A stretch of 8,227 nucleotides of DNA, from NCBI GenBank assembly GCA_964455095.1, contig CAYVUV010000254.1, positions 1 through 8,227 of the forward strand. Reading direction: 5' to 3'. Origin of the DNA: CAYVUV01 sp964455095. GTDB lineage: Bacteria; Desulfobacterota; Binatia; HRBIN30; CADEER01. This document shows, one piece after another, positions 5,579 to 8,227 of the stretch; position 1 is the first letter of the stretch; each line of letters starts with the position of its first letter. The notes under the pieces were generated by a model. The model saw nothing but the letters and a program-made list of their open reading frames with translations. It had not been told where the DNA came from and searched no databases. The position numbers and the translations under genes were made by a program.

Positions 5579-8227
5579 TCAGAACGGCGCGCGGGCACAG
5601 CGGAACCCGAACGCCGGGCTGACCTGAGACGGCGGGAAGTCAGCGCGGATCGCCAGCGGTCCGGCGTCCGTGGTGAAGGCGGCGCCGCCGCCGCGAACCA
5701 GGGCGCCGGGACCGTTCGTTTCCAGGCTCGCCCCCGCCAGACACATGGAATCGTCGCTGAACGCGCCCCAGCCCGGACAATCGGTCGACGCCGGCACCCA
5801 CTCCGCCACCCACTCCCATGCGTTGCCCACCATGTCGTAGATGCCCCACTTCGACACACAGGCCGAGCGCGACCCCGACGCCACCGGACTGGACGCGCTG
5901 TTCGTGTTGCATGACGTCACTGTGTCCTCGTCGTTTCCGGAGTCGGGCGTGCCCGCCGCCGCCATCTGCCATTCGGCATTGGTCAGCAACCGCTTGCCGA
6001 CGCTGGCACAGGCCTGCTGGGCCTGGAACCAGGTGATGTTCACCGATGGAATCGATCCCGCCAGGCTGTACGCAAACACCTTGCGCGGGCAGTCGCTGCC
6101 GTCGGGGCGGCACGGATAGTCTTCCGCGTTGACCCCGTAGTGGGTGCCGAGATCCGCTGAGCCCGGGGGATTCTCGAAGACACTCGCTTCGAATTTGTCG
6201 ATGCAGACGCCGCCGACCAGGACGGCGTCGGCTGCGCAGCGGGGCAGTTGCGGGAGATCGGCAGACGTGAAGCGCAGGTCGGCGTTGGCGTCGAGGTCGA
6301 GCGTGCCGCGCACCCGGCCTCCAGCGCTGGTGGCGTAGCGATCGCCGTCGCCGTCGAAGATCTCGGTGATGAGGAGCTCGCGCGTCGGTTGGTCCGGCAG
6401 GCCGGGCGGGCAGGCGGAGGTGTCGCAGATGTTGGCGCCTTCGTCGCAGCTCGCGCAGGCGCGGCTGCTGCACGGGTCGCCGGCCGACCCGCCGCAGACG
6501 CCGCCGCTGCAGTGCTCGGCGCCGTTGCAGAACAATTGGTCGGTGCAGGCGAAGTTGTCCGGCCGCTTCTTGCAGCTCAGGTCGCAGCAGTTCGTGGCGC
6601 GCCCGTTGACACCCGCGCCGAGGTCGCACTCCTCGCCGCTATCGAGCTGTCCATTGCCGCAGCCGTTGGGACACTGCGACGTGTTGCAGAGGTTGTTGGT
6701 CTCGTCGCACCTCGCACAGGCGCCCAGATCGCTGCAGGGGTTGCCGGCCGAGCCGCCACAGACGCCGTTCGTGCATCGATCGGCCACGTTGCAGAAGAGG
6801 CCGTCGTCGCAGGTCGAGTTGTCGGGTCGCCGCTTGCACAGCGCATCGCAGCAGCTGGTCGGATCTCCGTTGAGGGACCCGACATCGCATTCCTCGGCGC
6901 CATCGATGCGGCCGTTGCCGCAGAACAGATTGGGACACAGCTCGGGCTTCGGGGTGTGGAGGCACTCGGTGCCGGAGCAGCGATCCTCGGTGCAGAAATC
7001 GCCTTCGTCGGGACACGGCATGCCCGACGCCGGCGTGAGGTCTCCGCAGATGTTGCTCAGACCGTCACACGAGCCGAAGGGGCTGCACGGATCGAGTCCG
7101 AAGCGACATTGCGTCCCTTGCGGTTTGGCGCTGCAGTCGGCGGCGCAGCAGGTGTTCACCGCACCGTTGGACGCGCCCTGGTCGCAATCCTCGCCTTCGT
7201 CGCGCACCTGGTTTCCACACAGGGCGGGACACGGCGGCGGGACCGCGGGGTGAGTGCAGGTGCCGCCACTGCATTGATCGAGGGTGCAGGGGTCGTCATC
7301 GGACAGACAGCCGGTGCCGTTGGGGAAATTGGGGTGGATACAGGCGCCGTCGTCGCACAGGTCCCTGGTACACGGGTTGGCGTCGGGCGCGCACGGGTCG
7401 CCGTTGGCGGAAACCCTGTTGGCCGGGCAGGACCCGAACTCTCCGCTGCACAGCTCGGCTGGATCGCACAGGCCGGTCGAAGAGCGACAGACGCGCCCGG
7501 CCTCTTTGAAGGTGCAGTCGAAGTTGCAGCAGCTGCTCGGGTCGCCGTTCAAAGCCCCGAGATCGCATTGCTCCGGGACCTGTGTCGTTCCGTCGCCGCA
7601 GCGGTCTTCGATCTTGACCTCGACGAACAGCCCGTCGTCCTCGATCGTGCGGGCGGGTATGCCGGGATAGTCGCAAGACTCGCAGCCTTCGGTGCTGAGG
7701 TTGGGTGCGCCCAGGCGGGCCGACACTTCGCAATAGTTGCTGACCGCCGCGACCGACATCTGGAAGCTGAGCGAAAACTCGTCCGGCAGGGTCCGGCCGC
7801 GAAAGAGGATGACCTGCGACTGCACGACGTCGGGCACTGGCTCATCGGCATCGCCTCCGCCGCCAGTGATAGTGGCGCCGGGAAAGAAGAAATCGGAGAG
7901 GCGCTGGTCGTCCAAACCGTTGACGATCAAGACCGGGGCGGTCATGTCCGCGAGGGCGATCTCGCCATTGCAAAGTATTTCATCCGCACTGCGGCGCAGG
8001 GCACCGACGCGGCGCGCCGTGATCGTCAGGTCATAGTTGCCGGGGGCGATGGTAAAATTGGTAGTGAAGCTGGCGACACCGCTCTCCTCCCGGCGCGGGT
8101 CGACAAAGGTGGCGTCGGCATTGACGTTGAGTCCGAAGCGCACGGTGAAGCGGTTCAGACTCTCCTGAACCGTCTCGGCCGTGACGTTCGTGGAACGGCG
8201 CTCGCAGGTCGCCGCATCGGTGCAGCT
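5579..8227 (-). CDS. Large extracellular cysteine-rich protein with C-terminal FGE-fold domain (N-terminus outside window)
   Basis: The frame is open for 882 residues from the window edge to the stop at 5579, so the real start lies upstream of the window; internal GTG codons such as 8143 are not needed. Residues 1-209 form a beta-rich region I do not recognise. Residues 210-609 hold four cysteine-rich modules starting CGDG, CGNQ, CGNG and CGNG, each with a D-x-G-x-x-CD-like stretch and a CC pair; the first has disintegrin-like spacing (GRVCRSSTGLCDPAELC). Residues 625-636 (DGDGD..) and 646-657 (DANADLRFTSAD) resemble EF-hand or dockerin calcium loops. Residues 664-882 are the FGE-fold domain, with CIDKFEASVF, ITWFQAQQAC, GKRLLTNAEWQ, DMVGNAWEWVAEW and FGFRC. 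It carries the same ten cysteines as the stand-alone paralogs and lacks the FGE catalytic pair. It is first in the visible operon. A surface or secreted adhesion or scaffold role is inferred only. Confidence 0.85.
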   Translation of the reverse strand, partial: SCTDAATCERRSTNVTAETVQESLNRFTVRFGLNVNADATFVDPRREESGVASFTTNFTIAPGNYDLTITARRVGALRRSADEILCNGEIALADMTAPVLIVNGLDDQRLSDFFFPGATITGGGGDADEPVPDVVQSQVILFRGRTLPDEFSLSFQMSVAAVSNYCEVSARLGAPNLSTEGCESCDYPGIPARTIEDDGLFVEVKIEDRCGDGTTQVPEQCDLGALNGDPSSCCNFDCTFKEAGRVCRSSTGLCDPAELCSGEFGSCPANRVSANGDPCAPDANPCTRDLCDDGACIHPNFPNGTGCLSDDDPCTLDQCSGGTCTHPAVPPPCPALCGNQVRDEGEDCDQGASNGAVNTCCAADCSAKPQGTQCRFGLDPCSPFGSCDGLSNICGDLTPASGMPCPDEGDFCTEDRCSGTECLHTPKPELCPNLFCGNGRIDGAEECDVGSLNGDPTSCCDALCKRRPDNSTCDDGLFCNVADRCTNGVCGGSAGNPCSDLGACARCDETNNLCNTSQCPNGCGNGQLDSGEECDLGAGVNGRATNCCDLSCKKRPDNFACTDQLFCNGAEHCSGGVCGGSAGDPCSSRACASCDEGANICDTSACPPGLPDQPTRELLITEIFDGDGDRYATSAGGRVRGTLDLDANADLRFTSADLPQLPRCAADAVLVGGVCIDKFEASVFENPPGSADLGTHYGVNAEDYPCRPDGSDCPRKVFAYSLAGSIPSVNITWFQAQQACASVGKRLLTNAEWQMAAAGTPDSGNDEDTVTSCNTNSASSPVASGSRSACVSKWGIYDMVGNAWEWVAEWVPASTDCPGWGAFSDDSMCLAGASLETNGPGALVRGGGAAFTTDAGPLAIRADFPPSQVSPAFGFRCARAPF
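6401..7600 (-). repeat. Four tandem cysteine-rich modules within the large extracellular protein
   Basis: The modules start at Cys210, Cys337, Cys436 and Cys523 of the visible protein (DNA 7600-7220, 7219-6923, 6922-6662 and 6661-6401). Each opens with CG[DN]-x, an acidic ECD-like segment and a CC pair. Modules 3 and 4 are much closer to each other than to the rest: both contain K[RK]RPDN, LFCN and GVCGGSAG[ND]PCS, implying a recent duplication. Such 'CGNG..D.GEECD' repeats are common in large secreted proteins of Myxococcota-like bacteria and are expected to be disulfide-bonded. Confidence 0.75.

Larger units (their letters stand above)
2348..6238 (-). repeat. Tandem array of five FGE-fold domain paralogs
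   Basis: Five head-to-tail copies of one domain occur: one as the C-terminus of the large protein and four as separate genes. The best-conserved DNA, encoding WFQAQQACANVGKRLLTNAEWQ, recurs near 2732-2791, 3503-3563, 4331-4390, 5099-5155 and 5974-6034. Spacing is regular at about 770-880 bases, as expected from unit duplication. Divergence between copies is substantial, so the duplications are not recent, although parts of the core remain nearly identical. Confidence 0.8.

Noticed and set aside
5566..5859. N-terminal extension of paralog 4 up to 5859
   Set aside because: That segment is the out-of-frame shadow of the end of the large protein; ATG 5565 directly follows its stop.
2348..6238. 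Formylglycine-generating (sulfatase-activating) activity for the five FGE-fold proteins
   Set aside because: The two catalytic cysteines expected shortly before GFRC are missing in all five, and no sulfatase gene is in the window.
2348..6238. Diversity-generating retroelement with FGE-fold targets
   Set aside because: No reverse transcriptase, Avd-like gene or near-identical template/variable repeat pair with adenine-specific changes is visible. It remains possible only if parts lie outside the window.
1..8227. CRISPR array, tRNA or rRNA genes, insertion sequence with transposase
   Set aside because: No regularly spaced identical repeats, tRNA-like cloverleaf or rRNA core sequences, or transposase reading frame were seen.

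Overview
All recognisable coding capacity lies on the minus strand. The window is GC-rich, has no rRNA, tRNA or CRISPR array, and reads as one long operon transcribed from right (8227) to left (1). Seven genes follow each other with gaps of only about 5 to 33 bases, so no internal promoter is obvious. The two end genes run off the window. Cysteine-rich 'CGNG..D.GEECD' modules fused to other extracellular domains, together with high GC, suggest a deltaproteobacterial-type lineage (Myxococcota, Binatota or similar). That placement is inference from protein style, not proof.

Layout in transcription order: (1) 8227-5579, a large extracellular protein open at its N-terminus. It has a beta-rich region, four cysteine-rich modules with disintegrin-like spacing, two EF-hand/dockerin-like calcium loops and a C-terminal FGE-sulfatase (SUMF1) fold domain. 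(2-5) 5565-4696, 4690-3890, 3857-3129 and 3106-2348, four stand-alone secreted paralogs of that C-terminal domain, each a signal peptide plus about 210-230 residues. (6) 2314-1070, a divergent UDP-glucose/GDP-mannose dehydrogenase family enzyme. (7) 1053 to beyond base 1, a radical SAM protein with a SPASM/twitch-like C-terminal cysteine region.

The main feature is the array of five FGE-fold paralogs. All five share ten invariant cysteines and the family core (KRLLTN.EWQ, DMVGN..EW, GFRC). All lack the cysteine pair that makes real formylglycine-generating enzymes work, and they differ most in the segment just before the terminal GFRC. They look like disulfide-rich exported binding or structural modules rather than sulfatase-maturing enzymes. 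The dehydrogenase and radical SAM genes resemble surface-glycan genes, so a working hypothesis is a cell-surface system combining secreted lectin-like modules with sugar or peptide modification. This is not demonstrated.

A second unusual feature is a 115-bp REPIN-like inverted-repeat element inside the signal-peptide region of one paralog (5416-5530), with a solitary palindromic core in the leader of another (3056-3080). Both are translated in the same frame into WFLSLRER and seem to supply the charged n-region of the signal peptides.
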